From Schistocephalus solidus (Eukaryota; Platyhelminthes; Cestoda; Diphyllobothriidea; Diphyllobothriidae), in NCBI GenBank assembly GCA_017591395.1, contig WEDG01005185.1, positions 21,508-85,507 of the forward strand: 64,000 bases of DNA, in the 5' to 3' direction. The translations under genes and the position numbers were made by a program. Every line of letters begins with the position of its first letter. Within the stretch, counting starts at the first letter, position 1. The notes under the pieces are model-generated. The model was not told where the DNA came from, did no database searches, and was given only the letters and a program-made list of their open reading frames with translations. Positions 43,568 to 55,005 of the stretch are shown piece by piece.

Positions 43568-43770
43568 TTCAATACAACTATTATTATTATTATGTGCCAC
43601 CCCTTGCCTTGGGCCTGATGGGCCACCTGGCTGGCTGAGTCGGATCCACATCACGCCGTGGCCTGTGTCGCCATCACCGCCCCCCGTTGATTGGTGGCCC
43701 CATTGTTCTACGCCCAGGAGATCTAAAAACCAGATAGGGGCAGGCAACTTAATGTGGCAGTTGACTGAGC
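43568..43770 (-). mobile_element. Retroposon 3' end with (TAA)n tail
   Basis: On the minus strand a GC-rich body ends GGGGTGGCACATAATAATAA, at 43569-43600. A GC-rich body ending in a TAA microsatellite is typical of RTE elements and their SINE partners. No coding block recognised. Confidence 0.4.
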
Positions 43771-44089
43771 GGTCGATGAATCTATTAGCTGAATTGATGA
43801 TAATTCATTTTTATTTCTAACTCTCTATCATTGCATAAACCTGCAGTTGTTGTATTTAGCAATAGGGGGAAATTTGCGGTTTTAAACTGTTCCACCCGAC
43901 AGAGCCTCATAAAAATTCTTGTGGATTTACATAAAATGGACGGATTTTAAAGATTAATTCAAGAAAAAGAGTTGAAATTTTGGAAGTATACTTAATTTTA
44001 AGTGAAAAATAGTTCGCAGTAGTTGATATAATAATTGAGATAACTTTTTATCCTGCGTTGACTCTTCGTTAATGCGATTCTCGTTACCT
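43771..44089. other. No recognised feature
   Basis: AT-rich sequence before copy B. Confidence 0.35.
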
Positions 44090-44659
44090 AGTTGAATTTC
44101 AATTCCACTTCAATCTTTATCCGTTTACCTTTTTCCTGGTTCAAGTGAAATCGAGTCAACGCCGTTTCTTTTCCCCTCCTTAGCAAACCACACCTGCTAT
44201 ATCTGTCAAGTCTATTACACCTAAGAAAACCCCCTAGTAAATCTGAGTCATTTGCTAAGCCAGGCGTCAAAATCAGTAACGTCATTACCGATGGGAAACA
44301 TCCTAACAACTCAGCATCTACAACAGATGCGCAAGCTCACGTTAGCATTTTCTTCAACCAACAAGTATCCCAAATCCCCAAATAATTAGGTCTTCTAATT
44401 ATGTTAACAGTTTTTCAAAATCATATATTCCTTTTTTTACATGAACGTTTGCCGCCAATTTATGTCAACTGCCCTCAATTTCTCATTTATATGCCACCCC
44501 TACCTTTCCCATGCCACAATATAGGTCTTCCTTGCATGTTTTTCATCCAAATATGCCGTTGTACTATAATCTCAGTTATTTTAACAGTAACATTTCGACA
44601 AATTGCAGACCAGAGCAATTTTGTTTCCCAACATTCGTTTCTTCTCTCCAGTTTTCTTC

Positions 44660-45002
44660 TCCGCCACCAATTCTTCCTTTTCTATAAATACTGATGGGAG
44701 TAACCTGCAGATCAGGAATACGCTCAGTTAAGTTACATGCAATGCAAGATCAGTTGTAAATAAGATGGCAGAGCTTAGAACAATAGCATTTGAACTTGAT
44801 CCAGATGTGTTGTGCATCACTGAATCCTGGGCTCACTCTCTTATTTCTGAATCGAAGCTTGCAATAGATAATTTCAATTTGTACTGACAAGACCACGCTA
44901 AAAAACTTGGTGGTGGTTGCCTTCTTTATCTTAAGTCATCTTTTGTGCATTTCCCTTTTCAACTGAGGATTTCATCCTTTTCTGGAAAGGTATGCTTTGT
45001 TT
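44660..45002 (+). pseudogene. ORF1 end and EN start (copy B)
   Basis: The ORF1 tail (FVSSLQFSSPPPILPFL-stop, about 44636-44688) is followed in the -1 frame by NARSVVNKMAELRTIAFELD and DVLCITESWAHSLISE (44745-44860). The first two EN signatures are intact, but a TAA precedes NARS and another follows NFNLY. Confidence 0.6.
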
Positions 45003-46867
45003 AAATAAATAAATTGTATATTTAAGGCCCAGAGAGCCCCGTCATTTCAAACTTAGTATCGCGGGATAAATAAATACAAAGTGGATAATTGCTGCTCTAT
45101 GTGAGCAGCCATATTAACAGCAGAAATTTACCATATGGTAGGCATATCCGATTCAGAACGATTTGCCATTTTTAAAACAATAGACAACAATCTTTAACAT
45201 AAACGGTGAACTAGAAAAGATGCAGTAAAAAAAACTCCTACGGTTAAATCGGAGGCGGAGTTCAGCGAGCCGCCAATTTTAATAAAAATAGGAGAAAAAA
45301 ACTGCTTCACTAAAACATTAATAGCTAGATGCAATGGGATAGATCTGTGATGATGCTGACAACTTATGAGGGTTCGGAACGCTCCTTGTCGTGTGAGAGA
45401 TAATATAGCAGTCAGAGCTACTGTTTGTAACCACTAGTGGAGGTGAGAGAGGATGGACTCATCGTGGACACCAAAGTCAAAACGAAGACCGGACAGTAGA
45501 GGTCATGAGATCATCTTTGAGATGCGACCTTGCCGACTGCATAGTCCACCAATCAAAAAGGCAAAACTATCAGAACCCGCCTTGATCCTCAGCTGAACCT
45601 GGAGACCATCGTCGGGATTGCAAAAGCGGAGGAAAGTACCAAGGTTGTCAAGACTTGGCGATGCTAGTTTAAAATGAGGTGGGGCAAAAAATAAAAATGC
45701 AAAGATTGACTCTGCAGAGGATGATGGACATATAATAAGAGACCAATATAAGATTGACTCTGCAGAGGATGATGGATATATAATAAGAGACCATTATAAT
45801 ATCAAGGGAACTGCCTCAAATACCAGGAGGACCCTTTTCAAAATCCAAAAGTTGCGAGTTTGGGAAGGAAACAGACAATAAGGACTTTATATCTTCCGAA
45901 GTTAAATGTTTGCGTAACTTTGTTTTGAAAATAGCTAATGTGGACGACAACCTAATTTGCAGTGAAAGATTATTCCAGATGAAAGCATATTTGGAGGCGA
46001 AAAACTGAGACCGGTTAGTTGTGGAGCTAAGGGGTGGTGAAATGATCATGGAGGAATTACGAGTGGCATAGGGTCGATCTACCGGAGTAAGAGCGTTCAT
46101 TCGTGGGGAGATTTGGGCTAGAGTTAACGCGAAACAGGAAGCAGAGACCGGCTTCGAGTCTTCTAACCCATAGAAATTTAATGTTTGCTAACTGGCATCT
46201 ATCCGTCTAAGAGATACTGGATCCAGGAAGAGAAAATAGACTTCGAGTAAAAACCCTCTAAACTTTTTCAATCTTACTGCGGTCAGAGGCGTTCATCAGC
46301 CCAAAGAGGGGACAGCAGTATTCTAGAATAGGAAGAACAAACATGCGGTACAGGTCTAACTTTATTTCCGGAAGGAAGAAATTATGCGATATAAAACCAC
46401 ATATCTGTACAGCCTTTGCAGAAATTCGATCTGCATGAGGCGATAATGCTAGCTTGTTCGTGTAACTTAGACCTAAGTCTTTTTATGGTTGATTTTTCAA
46501 AAGTGTACTATTTTTGAAATACAATGGGTCCAGGAAGCTTAGCGGGGCCAAAACACATAAAACTACCATTGGATGAAGAAAACTCCATCTGCCAAGTACA
46601 GCTCCAACGTGAGAGCATAAGTAGATCAATGTTGATTTTATCCACGCAACTATTGGCAGTGTCTTTAGAAAATTAATAAATGCACTTGAGATCGTTGCTA
46701 TTACCTACTAAGACCTTCTGGCTGCGGTTAGACAAGTAGGAACCAATGAAGTCAAGGAGAGGAGGCCGGATGCCGAGGGCTTCCAGTTTCACCAGAAGAC
46801 GTTTGTGCGGTACCTTGTCAAAGGCTTTGATCAGGTCAAAGTAGATCACAACCACTGTCTGCTGCTC
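45003..46867 (-). mobile_element. Family-C non-LTR insert in copy B
   Basis: Minus strand, 5'-truncated, starting at the RT block QQTVVVIYFDLIKAFDKVPH (46880-46800) and ending in AATTTATTTATTTAA. About 130 bp that would include the YADD block are deleted at about 46695 (VGNS joined to NDLKC). The C-terminal 94-codon frame (45816-46100) is intact and nearly the same as in copy C. The insert splits copy B's CTTTGTT|...CATCCTCTCGCAC, which is continuous in copy A at 30390. Confidence 0.75.
45220..45309 (-). other. ENE-like U-tract hairpin (copy 3)
   Basis: Minus strand: GTGAAGCAGT, T6, CTCCTA, an internal part with GGCGG/CCGCC pairing, TAGGAG, T8, ACTGCATC. The lower stem is 8 bp with one mismatch, the upper stem 6 bp perfect. 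Nearly identical in design to copy C. Confidence 0.55.
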
Positions 46868-47908
46868 AGTCATCCTCTCGCACAATAAAAAAACGGCTTA
46901 TTTGGCTGTGGCTATAATCTTCCGTGTTATTCTGGCAATGAACGCGAGCTCTGTGAAGTATTTGAAAAAGTTGCAGAGACTCAATTTGATGTCAAAATAA
47001 TCGTAGGCGATTTTACTCTGCCAGCCATTGACTGGCAGACAAATTCCTCTCCATCCAAAACTTCAGAAATTGGTCGATACTATTATCTTTTCAAACTTGT
47101 CCCAACTAATTAGTTCGGTGACCATAGATGACAGCATTTTAGATTTAATTTTAACAAATGATGTACACCCTGTCTTTATGAATTTCCATCGAGATCTATT
47201 CACAAGTGATCACGCTATAATTCACCGTTGATTTCCAGTCCCCCTTCTTACGAAGCCTGAGGTTCAATGCAATAACCTCGACTTTGCTAACACAAACCAT
47301 GAAATAATAAATAATTTTATAAGCACTCTAGATTGGCATAGCATATTCTCAATCAACGATCCATGAGCTATTGCAAAGCCTCACAGAAAAAAATCCAGAC
47401 TTATTAAACAGTTAAGGGATTTTCCACCTTATTCTCAGTATTTCTCTAAAATGGTTTCTTCAGTGAATATAGGAAAACTTCTATTATAATACCAGGTTTT
47501 AAATCTGGTTCCCCCTCGGACATTCATAAATATCGCGGTGTTCATAAAACGCCCTCTGTTGCTAAACTTTTCGAAAAACTAATTGCAAAACAAATAACGG
47601 ATTTTTGCCTAAGCAATCAAATTATCAACTTTTCCCAACATGGCCTCTTACCGGACCGCCCTTGTGAAAACTGCCACATGTCTTTTCTAAATCTACTAAC
47701 CTCTTTTCGTAATGAACATCTATCTGTTGTATTTATCTATTTTGACCTTAGTAAGGCATTCGATAAAGTGCTCATAAACTACTTCTAGCTAAACTAGAAG
47801 CTATAGGATTTCGATGTCCCCTTACTGACTTTAATAGATCATACCTACATGATCAAAAACAAAACCTTTTAGTGAGGTCCTCATACTCAAGTGCTATCCC
47901 GATTGTTA
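46868..47908 (+). pseudogene. EN, linker and RT start of copy B
   Basis: Readable: IIVGDFTLPAIDWQTNSS (about 47000-47050; GDFN with N changed to T), SVTIDDSILDLILTNDVHPV (about 47108-47170), TSDHAIIH (47206-47229), SIINFLS.. near RT block 1, and FDLSKAFDKV (about 47740-47770). It ends at GATTGTTA, where copy C is inserted. Confidence 0.6.
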
Positions 47909-47910
47909 AA

Positions 47911-48973
47911 CTTCCTGTACTCGTGCGGTTTCAACTACAAAATAGCGGAAGCCAAACGCCTCTCCTCACGTAGCAAAAATCCACCTATTTTAGTCACCCT
48001 TTTTTCACTAATCGAGGTGGACTCCATTTTTGCACAATGAGGTCGCATTTCTCGTTATCTAGAAGATGCAAAATGTTTCCTTTGTCGGGATCTTACACCG
48101 ATGGAGCGAAGGAATGTGTCTCCCCTCTTGCATAGGTCTTCGGCCCCTCAATCCATTATCCATAAGTCTGGTCATGGCTATGCAAACCATAACGACACGA
48201 TACAGCAATCTCCTATAGTGCCCGGTTCAAAAACCTCCTTAACTTCAACTCCCGCTCTTCTTTCAACGAATCCACTAACGCCTTCTTCCTCGCGAATAGG
48301 AATTTCCAACGAAGTAGCTATCAGCCATGTCGTAAGCCCACCTTTAATGTCAGTAACTCCGTCTAAAGTGCCAAGACCGACTGCTTCTCCGTTTCAACGT
48401 AGTTTTCCTTGTATTCCTACTGTTGACTTAGTCAACAATACTGGGTCAAGTCCACCTCGTTCCCATTCCACGCTATCCACCCCGGTCTCAGCTGTCCAAT
48501 CTAATAAACTTATCAAAAACCTGGGCAAGTCAAAGGATGCTCCAAACTTAAGTTCCAAAAAGACAAATGTTATTAAAGTTGGGAAACCTCCTAACCCTCC
48601 AGCAGCTACCATACATTCCCAAAATTTCCTTAGCAATTATCCCAACCAATCAATTTCTCAGGCTGCCCCATTATTTAACCCTACCCCTTACGGTACCAGT
48701 TTTCCAAAACAATTTGTTCCGTTTTCAAATCTTATTCTCCCCCCATATTATTCCAATATTCCTCAAAATCCTATTTATAGGCCTCCTATTTTCGCTAACG
48801 CAGAAAATAGCCTTCCTCTCAATGGATACAACCCAAATATGTTTCTCTACAATAATCCTAATTTAGTTAGCAGTAACAGCTTAGCTAATTGTAGACAGCA
48901 GCCATTTTTCTTTCCGCCAGCACCTACCTCTCTACAGTTTACTTCCCCACCACCAAGTCTTCCTTTTTTATAA
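47911..48973 (+). pseudogene. ORF1 of copy C
   Basis: The frame is open from the left border apart from one TGA near 48035. A 290-codon open frame starts at ATG 48101. The N-terminal part reads NYKIAEAKRLSSRSKNPPIL, VTLF...RYLEDAKCFLCRDL and TPMERRN, like the 'RPRPI.V.F...R......R.L.........DLTP.ER' part of non-LTR RNA-binding ORF1 proteins. The middle is Ser/Thr/Pro/Asn-rich and likely disordered, and the end is SLQFTSPPPSLPFL. It would bind element RNA. No zinc knuckle other than a single CFLC. Confidence 0.65.
48964..48973 (+). promoter_or_regulatory. Candidate -1 ribosomal frameshift site
   Basis: T TTT TTA TAA: a canonical X XXY YYZ heptamer in the ORF1 frame, directly before the ORF1 stop. 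The -1 frame continues FFISNDNPSLDTQTTLDVIL into the endonuclease (LNARS) with no ATG. Copies A and B have T TTT CTA TAA at the same place with ORF2 also in the -1 frame. Confidence 0.5.
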
Positions 48974-48975
48974 GT

Positions 48976-51861
48976 AACGATAACCCTAGTTTGGATACTC
49001 AAACTACGCTAGATGTCATATTACTTAATGCTAGATCTGTTTTAAATAAGTTGGCGCAACTGAGAGCCATTGCTTTTGAGATAATGCCCGATGTTTTATG
49101 TGTAACTGAATCTTGGACCCATCCCTTAATTTCCGACTCGTTGCTTGTCATAGACCAGTACGATCTTTACCGTCAAGACCGCATTAGTAAGTGTGGTGGT
49201 GGTTGTCTTCCCTATATTAAAGCTTCATTTAAGCACTTCCCATTTGATCTAGATGTTACGTCATTCTCTGGTAATTACTGCTTCGCATCCATTATCCTGT
49301 CGTCCAGGCAAAAGGCGATTCTCGGATGTATTTACAACCCGCCTAATTCATCATCCGATGAGGCAAAACTTTGTGAAATTTTTAAATTGATTTCGAAGTC
49401 CAATTTTAACATTAAAAATAATCGCTGGGGACTTTTAATTTTTCCTGAAATTGACTGGATTTCAAAACGTTTTGTCCACCCAGATTTCAGCCTTTCCTCG
49501 ATACGATTAATTTTTTTCTGATTGGTCCCAGCTTGTCCGTTCTTCAACGAGAGAAAAGCATATTTTAGACCTGATTTTTCACAAACGAAATTGCTCCCCT
49601 CTTCGTTGATTTTAAGCAGGGCCTCTTCCAAAGTGACCATACACTAATTCACTGTTGCCTTCCGATTGTTTCATCGAAAAAGGTTAGTGCCGTTCGTACC
49701 TATCATGCTTTTGACCTTGCAGATATGAGCTTAATTAGTAACTTTTTTGACTCATTGGACTGGCAGAATCTCTTCTCCGTGAACGACGCAGCAAGTCTTT
49801 GTGACTTCGTGTCAGTCGTTTCAAATAACATCCGGAAGCCTGTGCCAACCAAAATAGTCAAGCCCTACGTCTCGGAATCAACCGTTCCTCACTTTCTTTT
49901 GCCACGACTAAAGAAATTGAAGAAGCAGTTGAAAGATCAATATACTAGTTCGTTATCTGTACATCTAAGGATCGCAGAGATTATTGAATTAGCCTCTAAG
50001 ATTCGTCTTGCACATGACAGACAGAGGGAATCTTGCGCACTCAGTGAGCCAAACACTGCAAAATCTGTTGCTTAACTGTTCCGCCGTCGATCCTCTTCTA
50101 AACGAGGTTATGAAATTCCTCCACTACTAAATGAAGACAAGAACTTTGTTCTGGAAGACTATGAAAAGGCAGAACTGTTAAGTGCGTTCTTTGCAAATCA
50201 TCTTACGATGGAATCTGAACCGGTTCCGACGTTTCCGGCATCCTCATTGAATGTTATCAGCACTATTGATTTCTCCTTAGAACTAATTCGTAAGCAAATA
50301 ATTCGTCTCAAAAACTCGCACTCTTCGGGAACTGACGGTATTCCAAACTCAGTTATTAAGAGAGTGCCGAGCTTTCCCCGATTGCTTAGCCATGTATTCT
50401 CAGTTTATCTTTTAAACGGATTCTTTCCTGACTCATGGAAGACATCTATTATTCTTCCTGTCTTCAAGTCGGGATCTCGTTCGGACGTAAATAATTATCG
50501 AGGCGTTCACAAAACCCCCGACTCTCGCAAAACTTCTTGAAAAAAATTATTTTTTTAATCAACTTCTCGACTTTTTGCCAAGAAAATAAGCTTTTAAGCG
50601 ACTCACAATATGGTTTTCTACCTGGGAGATCATGCGAAGTGTGTCATTTAGCTTTTCTTAACCTCGTCACTTCCCTTCGTAACGAGCAACAGTCAGTGGT
50701 TGTGATCTACTTTGACCTGAGCAAAGCCTTTGACAAGTTACCGCACAGACGTCTTCTGGTGAAACTGGAAGCCCTCGGCATCCGGCCTCCTCTCCTTGAC
50801 TTCAATGGTTCCTACTTGTCTAACCGCAGCCAGAAGGTCCTAGTAGGTAATAGCTATTCGACGCCTCAACCGATCACGAGTGGCGTTTTTCAAGGCACGG
50901 TTCTAGGTCCCCTTCTCTTCATGCTGTACATTAAAAAAATTTTAACTTTACTCACAAATTCACAAAATTTCGTTTACGCTGACGATTTCAAGTGCATTTA
51001 AACATTTTCTAAAGACACTGCAAATAGTTGCGTTGACAAAATCAACACTGATCTACTTACGCTCTCACGTTGGAGCTGTACTTGGCAGATGGAGTTTTCT
51101 TCATCCAAGAGTAGTTTTATGTGTTTTGGCCCCGCTAAGCTTCCTGGACCCCTAGTATTTCAAAAAAGTACACTTATAGAAAAATCGACCATAAAAGACT
51201 TAGGTCTAAGTTACACGAATAAGCTAGCATTATCGCCTCATGCAGATCGAATTTCTGCAAAGGCTGCACAGATATGTGGTTTTTTATATCACATAATTTC
51301 TTCCTTCCGGAAATAAAGTTAAACCTATACCGCATGTTTGTTCTTCCTATCCTCGAATACTGCTGTCCCCTATTTGGGCTGATGAACGCCTCTGACCGCA
51401 GTAAGATTGAAAAAGTTCAGACGGTTTTTACTCGAAAACTATTTTCTCTTCCTGGATCCAGTTTCTCTTATACGGATAGATGCCAGTTAGCAAACGTTAA
51501 ATTTCTGTGGGTTAGAAGACTCGAAGCTGGTCTCTGCTTCCTGTTTCGCGCTAATTCTAGCCCAAATCTCCCACGAATTAACGGTCTCACTCCGGTAGAT
51601 CGACCCTACGCCACTCGTAATTCCTCCATGTTCATTTCACCACCCCTAAGCTCCACAACCAACCGGTCTCAGTTTTTTGCCTCCAAATATGCTCTCATAT
51701 GGAATAATCTACCACTGCAAATTAGGTTGTCGTCTACATTAGCTATTTTCAAAACCAAATTACGCAAACATTTAACTTCGAAAGATATAAAGTCCTTATT
51801 GTCTGTTTCTTTCCCAAACTCGCAACTTTTGGATTTTGAAAAGGGTCCTCCTGGTATTTGA
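48976..51861 (+). pseudogene. ORF2 of copy C: endonuclease-reverse transcriptase
   Basis: EN: ILLNARSVLNKLAQLRAIAF, LCVTESWTHPLISDSLLV (49014-49150), CGGGCLPYIKASF, AILGCIYNPPNSSSDE (49315-49363), FPEIDW (49441-49458; the preceding GDFN is damaged), SDHTLIHCCLPI (about 49635-49670). Linker: 49725-50093. RT: IIRLKNSHSSGTDGIPNSVI (50300-50358), SWKTSIILPVFKSGSRSDVN (50437-50495), QYGFLPGRSCEV, VVVIYFDLSKAFDKLPHRRL (50697-50756), GVFQGTVLGPLLFMLYI (50884-50935), FVYADDFKC (about 50970-50997). The C-terminal part (51089-51861) ends LLDFEKGPPGI. Frames shift at about 49520-49700, 50520-50540 and 51280-51310, with stops at 50073 and 50999. All catalytic residues of RT are present. Confidence 0.8.
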
Positions 51862-52643
51862 GGCAGCTCCCTTGATATTTTATGGGTCTCTAATTATATT
51901 TTCCATCATCCTCTGCAGAGTCAATCTTTGCATTCACTTTTTTTCTTCCCTCCTTTTAAACTAGCATTGCCAACTCTTGACAACCTTGATACTTTCCTTC
52001 GAATTTGCAACCCTGACGATAGTCTCCAGGATCTGTTGATGATCGAGGCGGGTTCTGATGGTTTCGCCTCTTTGGTGATGGACTATACAGTCAGCAAGGT
52101 CGCATCTCGATGATGATCTCGTGACCTCTACTGTCCCCTCTTCGTTTCGACCATGTTGTTTACGATGAGTTCGTCGTCTCTCACCTCCACTGGTGTTTAT
52201 AAACAGTAGCTCTGACTGCTATATTACCTCTTACCCGACAAGGAGCGTCCCGAACCCTCATACGCAGTCAGCAACATCACAATACTATCCCATTGCATTT
52301 AACTATTAATTTTTTAGTGAAGCAGTTTTTTTCTCCTATTTTTTTTAAATTGGCGGCTCGACGAACTCCGCCTCCGATTTAACCCTAGGAGTTTTTTTTT
52401 ACTGCTTCTTTTTGAGTTCACCGTTTATGCCAACGATTGTTGACTTTTGTTCTTAAAAATGGCAAATCTTTTTGAATCGGATATGTTTACCATACTACTC
52501 ATTTCTGCTGTTCATATGGATGCTTACATAGTGCAGCAATTATCCACTTTGTATTTATTTAAACCATGGTACTAAGTTTTTAATGATGGGGCCCTCTGGG
52601 CCTTAAATATACAATTTATTTATTTAATTTATTTATTTATTTA
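51862..52643 (+). other. 3' UTR and tail of copy C
   Basis: Contains the ENE-like hairpin (52317-52408), a purine-poor stretch, TTAAATATACAATTTATTTATT, and the TTTA-repeat tail. Reverse-complement matches are at 45003-45800, and shorter versions lie in the tandem units (21247-21420 and equivalents). Confidence 0.65.
52317..52410 (+). other. ENE-like U-tract hairpin (copy 4, clearest)
   Basis: GAAGCAGT (52319-52326) pairs perfectly with ACTGCTTC (52401-52408). Then come T6 (52327-52332) against T9 (52392-52400), CTCCTA (52333-52338) with TAGGAG (52386-52391), TTAAAT (52345-52350) with ATTTAA (52377-52382), and GGCGG (52352-52356) with CCGCC (52368-52372). Two stems flanking a symmetric U-rich internal loop is the ENE layout (as in PAN and MALAT1 RNA), where the U-tracts grip the poly(A) tail as a triple helix. 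Function here is inferred from shape only. Confidence 0.6.
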
Positions 52644-52919
52644 GTTAGTGGTGTCCTTCAAGGTACCGTATTAGGTTTTTTGGTGTTATTACTGTATATT
52701 AATGATATTTCATCGATACTTAAACATTCTCAATTTTTATTTATGCTGATGACCTCAAATGCGTGTATTCCTTCTCTTACTCTACGACCGAACGATGCAT
52801 TGAACAAATACATTCGGACTTAAAGGATCTTTTGGCGTGGAGCTCCACATAAATAATGGAGTTCTCACCTACTAAGTGTCGCTACATGAGTTTTGGGCCT
52901 GTAATGCTGCCGCAAACTC
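52644..52919 (+). pseudogene. RT catalytic block of copy B (after copy C)
   Basis: SGVLQGTVLG (about 52647-52677) and IYADDLKCVYS (about 52739-52772) match copy A at 35737-35857. A stop-rich stretch to SFGPVMLPQTH follows. The sequence breaks off at CATCGATGG, where minus-strand copy D starts. Confidence 0.65.
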
Positions 52920-55005
52920 ATCGATGGAAAAAATTCCATCTACCAACTAGAGCTCCAACGTGAGAGCATAAGAAGATCAGTGTTGATTTTATCAACGCAA
53001 CTATAGGCAGTCTTTAGAAAATGAATAAATGCACTTGAGCTCGCCAGCGTAAATGAAATTATGTGAATTTGTGAGTAAATTAACATTTTAGTTTATGTAC
53101 AGAATGAAGAAAAGGGGACCTAGAACCATGCCTTGAAAAACGCCACACTTTATCGTCTGAGGCGTTGAATAGCTATTACCTACTAAGACCTTCTGGCTGC
53201 GGTTAGACAAGTAGGAACCAATGAAGTCAAGGAGAGAAGACTGGATGCCAAAGGCTTCCATTTCACCAGAAAACGTCTGTATGGTAACTTTTCAAAGGCT
53301 TTACTCAGGTTAAAGTAGATCACAACCACTGACTGTTGCTCATTACGAAGGGAAGTGACGAGGTTAAGAAAAGCTAAATGACACACTTTGCATGATCTCC
53401 CATTTAGAAAACCATATTGCGAGTAGCTTAAGATCTTATTTTCTAAGAAAAAGTCAAGAATTTAATTAAAAATATTTTTTTGAGAAGTTTTGCTAGAGCC
53501 GGGGTTTAATTAAACACCTCGATAATTATTTGCGTCCAAACGAGATCCCGACTTGCAGACAGGAAGAATAATAGATGTCTTTCATGAGTCAGGAAAGAAT
53601 CCGTTTAAAAGATAAACTGAGAATACATGGCTAAGCAATCGGGGAAAGCTCGGCACTCTCTTAATAACTGAGTTTGGAATACCGTCAGTCCCCGAAGAGT
53701 GCGAGTTTTTGAGACGCATTATTTGCTTACGAATTAGTTCGATGGATAAATCAATAGTGCTGATAGCATTAAATGAGGATGCCTGAAACGGCGGAACCGG
53801 TTCAGATTACCTCTCAAGATGATTTGCAAGGAATGCACGAAACAATTCTGCCTTTTCAGAGTCTTTGAAAACGAAGTTCTTAGCTTCATTTAGTAATGGA
53901 GGTATTTCATAACCTCGTTTAGAGCAGGATCGACAGCGGAACAGTTGAGCAAAAGATTTTGCAGAGTTTGGCATAGTGCATAGTGCGCAAGATTCCCTCT
54001 GTCTGTCACGTTCAAGACGAAACTTAGAGGCTAATTCAAAAATCTCTATAATCGTTAGATGTATAGATAACGAACAAGTATATTGAACTTTTAACTGCTT
54101 CCTCGATTTCTTTAATCTTGGCAAAAGAAAGTGAGAAACGGTAGATTCCAAAGCATAGGGCTTGACAATTTTGGTTGGCACAAATTCCAGGATGTTATTT
54201 GAAACGACTGACATGAATTCACAAAGACTTGTTGCGTCATTCATCGATGAGAGATGCTGCCAGTCCAATGAGTACAAAAAGTTGTTAATGAAGTTCATAT
54301 CTGCGAGGTCAAAAGCATGCTAGGTACTAACGGCGCTAGCCATTTTCGATGACACAATTGGTAAGCAACAGTGAATAAATGTATGGTCACTTTGGAAGAT
54401 GCACTACTTAAAATCAAGGAAGTGGGGAGCAATTTCGTTTGTGAAAATCAGGTCTTAAGTATGCTTGTCTCTCGCTGGGACAAATTAGAAAAGAATTATG
54501 GTATCTAGGGAAGGCTGAAAGCTGGGTGGACAAAAGTTTAAAATCCAGTCTATTTCAGGAAAATCAAAATCATCAGCGATTATTTAATGTTAAAATTGGA
54601 TTCCGAAACCAATTTAATAAATTCACAGTTTTGCATCATCATCGTATGATGAATAAGGTGGGTTGTAAATACATCAGAGAATCGCATTTTGCCTGGGTGA
54701 CAGGATAATGGATACAAAACAGTTATTACCAGAGAATGACGCTCTATCTTGATCAAACGGGAAATGCTTAAATGAAGCTTTAGTTTAGAGAAGAAAACCA
54801 CCACCGCACTTATTATTGTGGTTTTGACGGTAGAGATCATACTGGTCTATGACAAGAAAAGTGTCGGAAATAATGGGATGGGTCCAAGATTCAGTTACAC
54901 AGAAAACATCAAGCATTAACTCGAGAACAAGGGCTCTTAGTTGGGCCACCTTATTTATAACAGATCTAGCGTTAAGTAATATGACATCTAGGGTGATTCA
55001 AGTAT
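52920..55005 (-). mobile_element. Family-C element, minus strand, 3'-truncated (copy D)
   Basis: Starts at the ORF2 boundary (TGGATACTTGAATCACCCTA near 55005, as 48990 in copy C) and ends inside RT. EN: VILLNARSVINKVAQLRALV, VFCVTESWTHPIISD; ADDFDFPEIDWIL near 54545; SDHTFIHCCLPI near 54390. Linker 53807-54298 is open for 163 codons. RT: VVVIYFNLSKAFEKLPYRRF (about 53330-53270), GVFQGMVLGPLFF, and YAGE in place of YADD near 53045. The loss of its 3' end is unusual for this type of element. Confidence 0.7.
53807..54298 (-). pseudogene. EN-RT linker of copy D
   Basis: A 163-codon open frame aligned with 49725-50200 of copy C (SLDWQHLSSMNDATSLCEFM ... KSFAQLFRCRSCSKRGYEIP). It bridges the stop at 50073 in copy C, showing that this stop is secondary. 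Confidence 0.6.

Larger units (their letters stand above)
47909..52643 (+). mobile_element. Family-C non-LTR element, best-preserved copy (copy C)
   Basis: 4735 bp with ORF1, ORF2 (EN, linker, RT, C-terminus), a 780-bp 3' UTR and a TTTA-repeat tail (52615-52643). Flanked by the 4-bp duplication GTTA (47905-47908 and 52644-47). The 5' end lies within the ORF1 reading frame, so it is probably slightly truncated. Three frameshifts and three in-frame stops across both ORFs mean it is recently dead rather than active. Confidence 0.8.
44090..52919 (+). mobile_element. Family-A non-LTR element (copy B), twice interrupted
   Basis: Three collinear parts: 44090-45002 (ORF1 C-terminus and EN start), 46868-47908 (rest of EN, linker, RT start), 52644-52919 (RT catalytic block). 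Placed end to end they follow copy A. The first gap holds the minus-strand insert 45003-46867, the second holds copy C. The right end at 52919 is cut by copy D on the opposite strand. Confidence 0.75.
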
